Shown: positions 25,471-36,999 of the stretch, piece by piece
Position numbering within the stretch: position 1 is the stretch's first letter
Layout: every line of letters begins with the position of its first letter
DNA from: Ophiocordyceps camponoti-saundersi (nom. inval.)
Lineage: Eukaryota; Ascomycota; Sordariomycetes; Hypocreales; Ophiocordycipitaceae
Reading direction: 5' to 3'
Length of the DNA: 64,000 nt
Assembly (NCBI GenBank): GCA_003339415.1
Contig: PDHQ01000116.1
Span: 1-64,000, forward strand
Position numbers and translations under genes: made by a program
The notes under the pieces: model-generated
Database searches by the model: none
What the model was told of the DNA's origin: nothing
What the model saw: only the letters and a program-made list of their open reading frames with translations

Positions 25471-28400
25471 AAAAGATAAGGCGAAGGGTAGGGCGGGAAA
25501 AGAGGTAAAAAGGCTAAGTAGGCTAAGTAAGGCTAAGTAAAGTAGAGGGCGGAGGTAAAAATAAAGTATAAGGTAAATAAATAATAGTAGTTATATAGTA
25601 AAAATATTAAGGATTATCCCCCGCGCTTAAATTTTACGCTTAAGTATCTTAATATATTTAAATATTATAAAATAATAAAAAAAGGTTAAATTAGCGGAGG
25701 TATTATAAGCGGATAAATTATAAGGCGAGAGGGCTTATAATAGCTTTATAACTAAAAGCCTTATTAAAGTCCTTATAATTTTAAATTAAACTTATAAGAA
25801 ATATAAGCAGAAGCGTTTTTTTATAAGCGGTAAGCTTATATTATAAAGTAAAGTAAGCTACTATCTTCTTTTCCTTACTATTATAAAAATAGTAAAAAGT
25901 TAAGATTATAAGAATATTATAAATATAAAGAAACTTATTAAAGCTAATTTTACTATTATAAAGCTAAGTTAGGGCGCTACTAAGAAATTTTAGAAAACCT
26001 TAATAGATTTATAAAATATTACTAAGTTTTAGTTAGGGTAGTTTATTAGTAAAGTATCTAGAGGATTAGCTATATTTTCGGAGCCTTCCCTTTTTAAAGT
26101 TTTAGTAAAGCTGCTACTCTTCGTAAAAGCAGGCTTTTAAAGTTTTAGGGGACTAGGAGAAGATATCTAAAATCCGTACCTAAGTAATAGAAAAGGATTA
26201 GAGGGATTTAAAAGGGATATAAGTAAGGCGGGGCTAATTTTTACGTTATTAGCGGAGGTATACGGAGATTTTCTCTAAGGCAGAGTAGATATAAGCTATA
26301 AGTTTTTTAATATAAAGGAGTTAATAGCTATAAGTAGCGCAGTAAAATAAGTAAATATCGATAAAAGGGATAAAAGACTTAAACTTAATATAATAAGAAA
26401 AGGTAGCTTAGTATACTTCGAAGATAATATAAAGGTATTTAAATTAGGTTATAGCTAGCTATTAGAAAACGGGGCTTTTAAGTTTACCGCCTAGCGAGGT
26501 TAAAGTAAAGTAAACTATAACGCTAAAAGTAATAATAAACTTAATAACCTTAATATAAACTTCCCTTACTTAAAGGAGTAAGAAACTTTAAGTAAATAAT
26601 ATAAGTTTAATTAGGGCTAGCTATTAGTAATTAAGCTTTTTTATAAAATAATAAAGGTAAGGTTTTTATTAAAGCTTATAATAAATTTAAACCTTAAGTA
26701 TATATACCTTTTATATAAGTTAAATATTAATCTTATTAAAAATTAGTAAAGTTATATTAATAAAGCGAGCTTTTATAAAATAAAAGAGCTTACTTTTAAG
26801 TAGCTAGAAAGTTATTTCGTATTTTATTACCTAATCTTAATAAATACCTTAAGCTTATTTAAGCTAGTAGCGGACTTAAGTAAAAGTACGCTTAATATTA
26901 AAAATATTAATATTATCTATAAATCTAATAATAAATATACTAATCGCTTATTCTAAGCGTTTATAAAAAGATAAGATATATAAGATAAATAATATTAGAG
27001 AGAGTAAGAAGCTTTAAAAGACTCTAATAAAAATAAAAAAAAGGTCCGATAATTTATTATTAACTTTTAAGTAGGAGGTGCGGTTAGAAAAGTAAGAGCG
27101 GAGGAAAGCTATAATCTATTCGGGGAAGCTAAGAAAGTTAAAGATTTCTATTAGCTTAGAGTATAAGATATAGTTAAAAGCGCTTATTATATTTAGTATT
27201 AAGAGGGAAGCAGAGCTTTAGAAGCTTTAAGTAATATAAATAGACTTTATTAGGAGGAGTAAGGCGCTATTAGTAAACTAGTTAGGATAGTTACTTATTT
27301 AACCTTATAGTAAGACTTTTATAAACTCCGCTATATAAGATATCTTTTTTATAATTATAGTTTTAAATATCTTACTTACGGTATTAAGGAGGGAGATAAG
27401 ATAGTAGCTACTTAAAGTTTAATAAATTTTTAAGCTTTTATTTATTTTCCGGAAAACTATAATATTAGAAATTTAATATTAAGTAAGGAAATATCCGTAA
27501 ATAATATATCCCTAAAAAAGCTTTATTAAGATTACTATAAGAGGTTAATTATAACTTTTTAAGAAGCTAATAAGGATATTATTAAGCTTAGCGGATTTTT
27601 ATAATATAATATTAAAAAGGGTAAAGCGGACTTTATTTTTAGTAATTTAGGAGAGAATATTTATTAAAAGGAAGGGGTTAGAAATAAGGAGGTACGGGGT
27701 ATTTTTTAAGAAATAAGGAAAGAACTTATAAGCTAGAAGCTTTAACTTTTTAAAGAAAGATAATTAAAAGGCGGAGTCTATATTCTATTAAAAAGGAGGA
27801 GTATATATAAGCTTTAAAAAAGCTTAGCTATAAAGTCTTACTTACTAAGCTATAAACTATATAATATTAAGGTTACTACTTATAAAAGCGAGAAATTATC
27901 TCTAGTTATCCTTTTTCGCTTTCCTAATAAATAATTTTTATTATATTATAATATTTTAATATATTTACTAATAATTAAAATTTAGCTACGCTTACTAATA
28001 TTACTTAATATACTTTATATCTAAAATTATAAAAATAATTTTTAAGGTTTATTATAAGTATAAGTAAAGACTATATCGCTAAAGTAATTTTAAAATTATT
28101 AAGCTAGCTATAATATTTAATTATTTATATAGCTATATTACTAACTCCTTAATATCCGCTATAAACTTCGCTTAAATAACGGAAAATAAGAGTTAGTTTT
28201 TCGCTTTTACTTATAAAATATTAAAGTTAAAATATTTTTAGCGTAATATTAATATAAAGTTTAAGAGGGGAGAGGTTATAAAAAATATAAACTAAAAAAT
28301 ATAGTTAAAGCTAAGGAAATTAAAATTTAAGCTAAAATATATAAGGAAATAGTTAAGTATATTTTAAATTAAGTTAATAATACTAATCCTCCGCTTATAT

Positions 28401-30612
28401 ATTTTTTAAGTAATCTTATAAAAAGGGGTAAGGAGTTTAAGGTAAAGTTAGTAAAAAGCGAAGAGAAGCTTTATAAAATAGGGGGAGGTATAATTATAAA
28501 GGTTTTAAAAGGGATAATAAGTATTAAAGTTACTAAAGATAACTAGCGGAGCGGAGGCGGAGGCGGAGTATAGGGAGGGAGGAGGGGGTAATAAGCGTAA
28601 GAGAGGTCCGGTATATATTCTAAGCGGTAAAAAGTAAATAGTAAATACCTAAGGTTTATCGTAAAAGGATATTTTAGTAAGGTTAGGCCTTATAATAAGG
28701 TTTTAGTTATAAACTTTATATTATTTATATATATAAAAGAGAGCCTTATTTTTATTTTAAATAAGGCGATAAAGAGCGAGTTTTAAAAATAGAGGGCGAT
28801 TATATATATTAAGCTAGAATTCTTATATAATAATAATATTATAATTTTCTTTATTAAATAAAGTAAGCTAAATAAAGCGGTTAATTTTTTATATATTTTA
28901 TAATAAAGTTATAATTTTTATAAGGACTAAGTATTAAGAATAGTTATTTATAATTATTTTAATAATATAAGGTTTATAAATATAAACTTTACTTAAGATT
29001 ATTATAAGGCTAGTTATAAGTTACGGAGTTTATTATATAGCTTACGGCTAGTATAGGTATTACCGAGTTAAGAGCCTTTTAAGGAGACTTAAGTAAGTAG
29101 CGTATTATAAAAGGAGCGCTAAGGCGTATTTTTAGGGGATTTATAATATGCTCGCTTCCTTAAAGAGACGGTAATAAAGCTTTCGCTATTTTTATAAAGT
29201 TACCGCTAAGTAAGGGCCGGAGGTTAAGCGAACTACGATAATTAGAAAAAGTAAGGTTTATTAGGGAAGCTAGATTTAGCGCGGCTTTACTATTTCTAGG
29301 ACTTTAGGCAGTCTTTTAACTATACGGAGTATATACCCTTATATAAAATATAGTAGCGGGGTCTCTCTCCCTTCTATATAAGGTAATTCTCTTTTTTATT
29401 ATTATATAAGGTAGCTATATAATATTTATATTAAGGAGGCTCCTAATAGTACTTAATAATATATTTAAATTAAAAGTATTTATAATATTACTTAGGGCGT
29501 GCGGAGTTTTTATAAAGTTTATAATAGATTATTTTTATATTTATAACTATTCTATTTAAGTAAAGCTTATTTATATTTTCTATACTACTTAGGCTTATAA
29601 TAAGATAAGTTTACGGGGTATCTTTACTAGTAGTATATTAAGGTTAGAATACTTTTACTTAAACTATATTAACCTTATTTACCTCCCTAATAATATTAAG
29701 TAGCGCGTTATAGTTATAGTTAGCTATTAAGATTTAAATACTTTTAGCGATAATAATATAAGTTTAGCGTATACGCTTAGCTTTTACTCTAAAAGCTTAA
29801 GCTACTTATTTATCTTTTAAAGCGAGGTCCTTATATTCTAAGTTAAATATAATTATAAGGTCTCCGCTAGGAAATTAGCGTATAGTAACTATTATAAAGT
29901 AGCTTATAGCTTTATTAACTTTCTAGATAACTTTTTAAAAAATAGGCGCTGGAACTCCCTTAATTATTAAGATATTTTTTATTAATATAAATACCTTTTT
30001 TTTTATTTTCGCTAGAACTAAGCGTATAAAGGGCGCCGCGGAGGGGGCGGAGTTTAAAGCAGAGCTTATAACTATACTAGCTTAGGTTAGAACTCTAAGG
30101 GCGGAGTCTAACCCTTTACCTATTACCTTATAAAAAGTAGCTTTAACTAATTTTTAGATAGCGCGGGAGATAATAATAAATAAGCTAAATAAGTTTTCGG
30201 AGGCTTATTAGCGCTACTAAAGCTTAATAAACGCTATATTAAAGATATTTTATATAAAGCGAAAATCTTACGCGGAGATTACCTTAGTAAGTTTTTCGTA
30301 TATAAACTTTAAAATAAGATTTATTAAAATTCGAAAAATATCGATAAATAAGTTATCGGAGTTAGTAGTTATATTATATTAACTTTCGCTTATATACGGA
30401 TATTATCGAGATTAATTAAGCCCCTAGGTTCCGCTATTAAGTATTATTAGTATTAATAGCGGATTAAAAAGCAGGCCGCCCCGCGACCCTATATTTAAGG
30501 CTATTCCCTTAGCGAAGTTAGACTCTAAGAGGTAGAAAATACTAAATTTTCGTAATATTATAGCGTTAAGAATAAATAAGGACCTTAATTATCTAAAGTT
30601 ATAAAAAAGTTA

Positions 30613-30747
30613 TATTTTTTATAATAAGAATATAACCTTTACTAATTAAATATACTTTTTTTTTAAAAATAATATAAAGCTATTTTAAATTAAATTAAAG
30701 CTTATAAATAATATTTTAAAATATTATTATAATATTATTATTAAGTA
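30613..30747 (-). mobile_element. Family A host copy, part 2
   Basis: Continuation of the reverse-orientation A copy after the X insertion. It matches 33,735-33,860 of A4. It ends at a 14-bp site, ATTATTATTAAGTA (30734-30747), that is repeated at 34519-34532 around the A3/A4 pair. Confidence 0.8.
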
Positions 30748-32651
30748 TATAATAATAATATATTTAATATTTAATATTTTAACTTTTATATATTCTATAA
30801 ATCTTACGCTTATAGTAACGCGGATACGGACTTCCTATTCTTATATTATAAGCGGACTCCGCTTTTTCCGTTACCTTATAGCGATAGCCTTAAGCTGCGC
30901 CCGGAGCGGCTCCGGGGGGGAGGGTAATATTATATAAGTCGATCGTAACCGCGAAAATTTTTTACCCGGAATATAGCTTTACTCCGAATCGTAGTAAACT
31001 TAGACCTAAAAATTTACTATACCTCTTACCTTATTAGAAGTAAAGGCGAGTATTAGTAAGATTATTTCGGGAGACGCCTTAGTCTTCGTATAAGTAATTA
31101 TCGAATAAGTAGCGGAGTCTAAGAAAGTTTAGGGAGGCGCCCCCCCTATTCCGACTCCGTTAATTAATAATATTTCCTTAGCCGTTATAGCCGCGGTTTC
31201 CTCTCTTTTTTACGGCTCCGGGGGGAGCGGAACTCCTTTAATATAAGCTACGGTTATAGCTAAAGCGCCGGAGAAAACTATTAAAAAATAAGTTCCTAGG
31301 CGATATAAGTATTAGCTTATAATTCGCTCTAACTTTATCGCTACTCCGCTCTAAGTCCGAGGCCTTAAAGTAACTATAATAAATATTAACCGCGGATTTC
31401 GCGGGTAGGGCTAAGCCCTTATAATAAGGAAATTACCTAGCGGCGATATTATAATAGTATTTCGAGATATTATCTATAAGCTTTAGTTTAATTTAAAGTA
31501 GCTTTATATTACTTTCGGAGAAAAAGTACGCTTAATTAATAAAGGTTATATTCTTATTATAAAAAAGGTGCTAATATAAGCTTTATAATAAGGCGGTAAG
31601 GAAGCTTTTTAAAAAGAGATTAAGTTATCGAATAAGGTTTTAGTAATACGATTATATATAAAAAGATATTATTTAAGAACTTAGCGAAGTTCCTTTATAG
31701 TTACTATTAATAGCGTAATAAATATAAACTAAATCTATAATAAGGGTATAATAATATAAGCGGAGATTTTTAACGCGGAACCTTATAAGCTAAAAGTTTA
31801 ACCTTAGTAATATTTTAAATATTACTAGCTTAAATATATTACTAAATATTATATAGCGAAGCTATAATATAGCTAATATTTTACCTCTCTATATATAAAG
31901 GGTAAGTTAGCTTACTTTATAGCGTACGGAAAAAGACTATATTATTACCCTTTTTATCGGGGGACTTACCTTAAGTAAAGTTAACTTTACCTTAAGATAA
32001 GAGTAGCGTAGGACCGGGCGAAAGATATTTATATTTCCTAACCCCGGAGATTTGCGGATCGGAACTCTATATATATTACCCCTCCTCCCCTTCCGGCGCT
32101 AACCGGAGTTTAATAGTAGCTAAGGCGGAAACGCTAGAGAGCGAATATAATAGCTCCGCCTCCGACCCCCTCTCCGAACTTATCCGTAGCTCCGCTATAA
32201 TAGTTAGGCCGCCTTTCGGAACTAGCTATTATAGGGTCCGTTATAAGCTAATAGAATTTTTATATATTTCTTAATTATATTAATAAAGCCTCGATTAAAT
32301 AGATTATTTAGGATATTATAATTAAGCGTAGAGATTCGGTTTATAATAATAATAATATTTAGGAAAATAAGTAGCTATACGGACTCCGCACCGGACTTAG
32401 CTTACGCGTACTCTTATTACCGCGGACTCCGCTCCGGAGGAAATATCGGCTTCCTAATTACTTATTATTACTAGACCTATCTAAGGTATAGAGTGCTAGG
32501 TACGGACCTAGTCCGGCCTTAAACTAAGGTAACGCTTAAGGGGAGGGTTTTACTCTAAGTTCTCTAATTTTTCCTACTCTTAGAATATATATAGGATAGT
32601 TCTAAGCTATATATTAAGCATACTAGCGTATAAATATTATTATTATTATTA
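30748..32651 (+). mobile_element. Family A copy 3
   Basis: Nearly full-length, lightly decayed A element inserted in the A host copy. The outer 14-bp duplication ATTATTATTAAGTA is perfect (30734-30747 and 34519-34532). About 33 bp of AT-rich sequence separates the duplication from the usual 5' start at 30,781. Many CpG sites survive, so this is a good copy for consensus building. Its tail runs directly into the inverted tail of A4. Confidence 0.85.
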
Positions 32652-34518
32652 TAATAATAATAATATTTATACGCTAATATGCTTAATTTAGCTTAGAACT
32701 ATCTTATATATATTCTAAAAGTAAGAAAAATTAAAAAACTTAGAGTAAAACCCTCCCCTTAAGCGTTACCTTAGTTTAAGGCTAAACTAGGTCTATACCC
32801 GGCACTTTATATTTTAGATAAGTCTAGTAATAATAAGTAATTAGGAAGCTAATATATCTTTTAAAGCGGAGTCTATAGTAGTAAAAATACGCGTAATTTA
32901 AGTTTAATATAAAGTCTATATAGCTACTTATTTTCCTAAGCGTTATTATTACTATAAACCGAATCTCCGCGCTTAATTATAGCGTCCTAAATAATCCGTT
33001 TAATTAAAGCTTTATTAACGTAATTAAGGAATATATAAAAGTTTTACTAGCTTATAATAGACCCCGTAATAGCTAGTCTTAAAAGGTAGCTTAATTATTA
33101 CGGCGGAGCTACGGATAAGTTTAAAAAAGGGGTTAGAGGCGGAGCTATTATATTCGCCTTTTAGCGTTTCTACCCTAGCTATTATTAAACTCTAATTAGC
33201 GCTAAAAAAAGAGGAGGGGCGGTATATATAAAGTTCCGATCTATAAATCTCCGGGGTTAAGAAATATAAATATCCTTCGCCTAGTCTTACGCCGCTTTTA
33301 TCTTAAGGTAAAGTTAACTTTACTTAAGGTAAGTTCCCCGATAAAAAGAGTAATAATATAATCTTTTTCTATATATTATAAGGTAAGCTAACTTATTTTC
33401 TATATATAAAAAAGCGGAGTATTAGCCGTATTATAGCTTCGCTATATAATATTTAGCGATATATCTAAGCTAGTAATATTTAAAATATTATTAAAATTAA
33501 ACTTTTAGCTTATAAGGTTCCGCGTTAAAAATCTCCGCTTATATTATTATACTTTTATTATAAATTTAGTTTATATTTATTATGCTATTAATAATAACTA
33601 TAAAGAAACTCCGCTAAGTCTCTAAATAGTATTTTTTCGCGTATAATTATATTACTAAGACCTTATTTAATAACTTAATTTTTTTTTAAAAGGCCTCTTT
33701 CTTACCTTATTATAAGGCCCGCGCTAATACCTTTTTTACGATAAGAATATAACCTCTATTAGTTAAGTATACCTTTTCTCCGAAAATAATATAAAGCTAC
33801 TTTAAATTAAACTAAAGCTTATAAATAATATTTTAAAATACTATTATAATATTACCGCTAAGTAATTTTCTTATAATAAGGGCTTAGCCTTACCTATAAA
33901 ATTTATAGTTAATATTTATTATAATTACCTTAAGGCCTTAAACCTAAAGCGGAGTAATAATAAAATTAAAGTAAATTATAAGCTAACGCTTATATTACTT
34001 AGGAACCTATTTTTTAATAGTTTTTTTTAGCGCTTTAGCTATAATTATAGCTTATATTAGAGGAGTCCCGCTCCCCCCGAAGCTATAGAAAAAAGAGGAA
34101 ACCGCGGCTATAATAGCCGAGGAAATATTACTAATTAATAAAATCGGAGTAAAAAGGGCGCCTCCCCGAACCCTTTTAGACTCCGCTATTTATTCGATAA
34201 TTACCTATACGGAGACTAAGGTATCCCCCGAAATAATCTTACTAATACTCGCTTTAGTTTCTAATAAGGTAAGAGATACGGTAAACTCTTAGGTTTAAGT
34301 TTACTACGATTCGAAATAGAGCTATATTCTAAGTAAAAAATTTTCGCGGTTACGATTAACTTATATAGTATTACCCTCCCCCCCGGAGTCGCTCTAAGCG
34401 CGGCTTAAGGCTATTATTATAAGGTAACGGAAAGAGCGGAGTCTGCTTATAATATAAGAATAAGAGGTTCGTATTTACGTCGCTTTAAGCGCGGGATTTA
34501 TAAAATATATAAAAGTTA
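32652..34518 (-). mobile_element. Family A copy 4, tail-to-tail with A3
   Basis: Full-length A in reverse orientation, joined to A3 through (ATT)n/(AAT)n at about 32,635-32,673. Its 5' end, the reverse complement of AACTTTTATATATTTTA, is at about 34,517. The simplest reading is that A4 inserted into the tail of A3, because only one outer target duplication surrounds the pair. Confidence 0.85.
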
Positions 34519-35144
34519 ATTATTATTAAGTAATTTCTTTATTATAAAAGCTTAGCTTTATTTATAAAATTTATAATTAATATTTATTATAATTATTTTA
34601 AAGCTTTAAATTTAAAATAAAATAATTATAAAGTTAAAATAAATTATAAGCTATTACTTATATTGCTTAAGAATTTACTTTTTAATAATTTTTTTTAGCG
34701 CTTTAGCTATAATTATAGCTTATATTAAAAAAGTTCCGCTCCTCTTAAAGCTATAAAAAAAAAACTATAGCTATAATAGCTAAAAAAATATTACTAATTA
34801 ATAAAGTTAAAATAAAAAGGGCACCTTCCTAAACTTTCTTAAACTTTATTACTTATTTAATAATTACTTATATAAAAATAAAAATATCTTTTAAAATAAT
34901 TTTATTAATATTTACCTTAGCTTTTAATAAAGTAATAAGTATAATAAACTTTTAAGTTTAAGATTATTATAATTTAGAGTAAAGCTATATTTTAAGTAAA
35001 AAATTTTTATAATTATAATTAACTTATATAATATCGCCCTCCCCCCTAAAGTTACTTTAAGCGTGGCTAGCTATTATTATAAAGTAATAAAAGGATCGGA
35101 GTTTACTTATAATATAAAAATAAAAAGTTTATATCTATATTTAA
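34519..35144 (-). mobile_element. Family A host copy, part 3
   Basis: Continuation of the same reverse-orientation A copy after the A3/A4 pair. It runs almost to the 5' end of A and stops within the last ~50 bp at ...TATATTTAA (35144), where the Gypsy LTR begins. Confidence 0.8.
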
Positions 35145-35762
35145 TATAGGACGTGTAATAACACCCCTATAAATCGCCTAACCTCTTATAATATTTCCTT
35201 AAGATTTCCTAAGATTTCCCGCCTTAGGATTTTACTTAGATTTCCCTTAGAAACTTTATTACCTTTACGCTTAGGAAATTACTAGGATTTCCTTTTAAGA
35301 CTTCTTTATAATAACTTTTAAGATTTTACTAAGATTTCTAGTAAGATTTAGTATTAAAATATACTTTTAGAAATCTCCGGATTTTACTAGGAAATCCTTA
35401 TATATTAGGAAATTACCGTATATTAGGAAATCTCTATTTTACTAATATACTCGGAAATTACCGTAAAATCCCCTTAGGTAAATATTTTTAGGATTATACT
35501 AGGAAATCTTCCTTAAGCTCCTAGCTATATAATTAGCTTAGTATTCCTTTAAGTAATAATTTAAATTCTTTTATAGTTATTATTTTAATTTTTAAAAGAC
35601 TTTTACTTATACTTATACTTTTTATAATAGCTATTCTATAATCTTATAATCGGTAGCTAGCTTATCTCCTTTTCCTATATATTATATTTAATAGCTAGCT
35701 TAATATATATAACTATTAGTAGATTATATATATAAGCGTATATTAACTAGTAGTAATTTTAC
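35145..35762 (+). repeat. 5' LTR of Gypsy D copy 2
   Basis: Matches the 3' LTR over about 600 bp, from TATAGGACGTGTAATAACACC to near AAGCGTATATTA. The exact right end is uncertain by about 15 bp because the two LTRs differ there. It carries many short GGAAAT / ATTTCC-type motifs. Confidence 0.82.
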
Positions 35763-36999
35763 GTTTTACTAACTTATAGATCTCTAGCTATTAAGGTAGT
35801 AAGTTAAACCCGAAATATTTTTTACTAATAAAACTTTATAAGCGTAGATTTTTAGCTTAGAAGAAAGCTTTACTATATTTATTACTTAACCTTAGCTATA
35901 TACTATTTCTTTACCCCTAAACTCCTTAAGGTAATCGAGGAAAAAGTTATAGCTAGGAAAGAAAAAGCTTATATTTTTAATATTTATAAAGTAGTAAAGA
36001 AACCTTACCCCTTTAAAGGTAAATTTCCTCCTTTATAATACGGGGAAATAAGGCTAGTTAGAAAATATTTACTATATTAGAATAATCCCTAAGGAACTAA
36101 GTTACTTATTATAATTAAACTTTTCCTAACTAATCTAAATATTATAGTAAACTATAATTAATTATTTAAATAAGTAAATTAACTAAGGTATATATTTAAT
36201 AGTATTTTTTACTTATTTAAAATTCTTTTAGAAAACTAGCTACCCCTTATTTAAGAATACCTTTAAACTATAAATAATACCGAAAAAATAGGTAAGCTAC
36301 TTACTTTACTAAAAGAAAGTAAGGAAAATACTAGAGTCCCTTTTTAGGAAGAAAGTAAAGAAGAAACCTCTTTTTAGGATAAAAGTAAGAAAACCTCTAC
36401 GCTATAAGAATCCTCTTTAAAAAAAGAACTGTCTATTTTAAGGAAGAATACCTCGAAAAGGTAGTATTTTCTAGATCCTTTTATAATATTATTTAATTTT
36501 AAAAAACCTCTTTTACTTTCCGCGGAAAAGGAAAAAATAGTATAGATAGTTAATAATATACTTTACTTTTATAATATCGTACCTTAAAACTTAGATTACC
36601 TTAGATATATTAACTTAAATAATAATCTATAATTATATAATTAATTAAACTCGTAAAAACTATTTAAATAATAAGTTAAGTTATAAGCTAAAAATATTAG
36701 ATAGTTTAAGCTTACTAATATTTTTAATATTACTTTTAATTAGATTAAAAAAACTAATCGAACTATTATTTACTAGAGTATTAACTAATTTATAAACGCT
36801 CTAAAATAAGTTACCGCCTAAAGCGAGGATTATATAAATAAACTTATATAATTTATTCCCTTTTTTCTTAGAGGATATATTATAGAATAATATTCTAGAG
36901 ATCTAAACCCCTAAATTAGATTAAAACTTACTCTTTTTAATTTAGGAATCTAAGGATAAGTAAAAGCTTTTTAGAAAAGGTTTACTATTTAACTTAATA

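Larger units (their letters stand above)
23380..30612 (-). mobile_element. Element X: unclassified ~7.2 kb retroelement-like insertion
   Basis: The insertion interrupts an A copy. The A sequence at the break is duplicated as TATT(T)nATAATA at 23364-23379 and 30613-30626, differing only in T-run length. The left end has (TTA)n, then GTAGGAAAAATCCCC...GGTAAAACCCCC (23,439-23,473), which is the same 3' module as in A and B. On that basis its 3' end is at the left and its sense strand is minus. I find no reverse transcriptase. The most protein-like frames are on the plus strand, antisense to the inferred transcript. It may be a LINE-mobilised element carrying foreign cargo, or a family I cannot place. 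Confidence 0.65.

Noticed and set aside
26892..30600. Specific protein family for the plus-strand frames in the right half of X
   Set aside because: Stop density there is close to that expected for AT-rich DNA and no motif could be matched, so no product is assigned.
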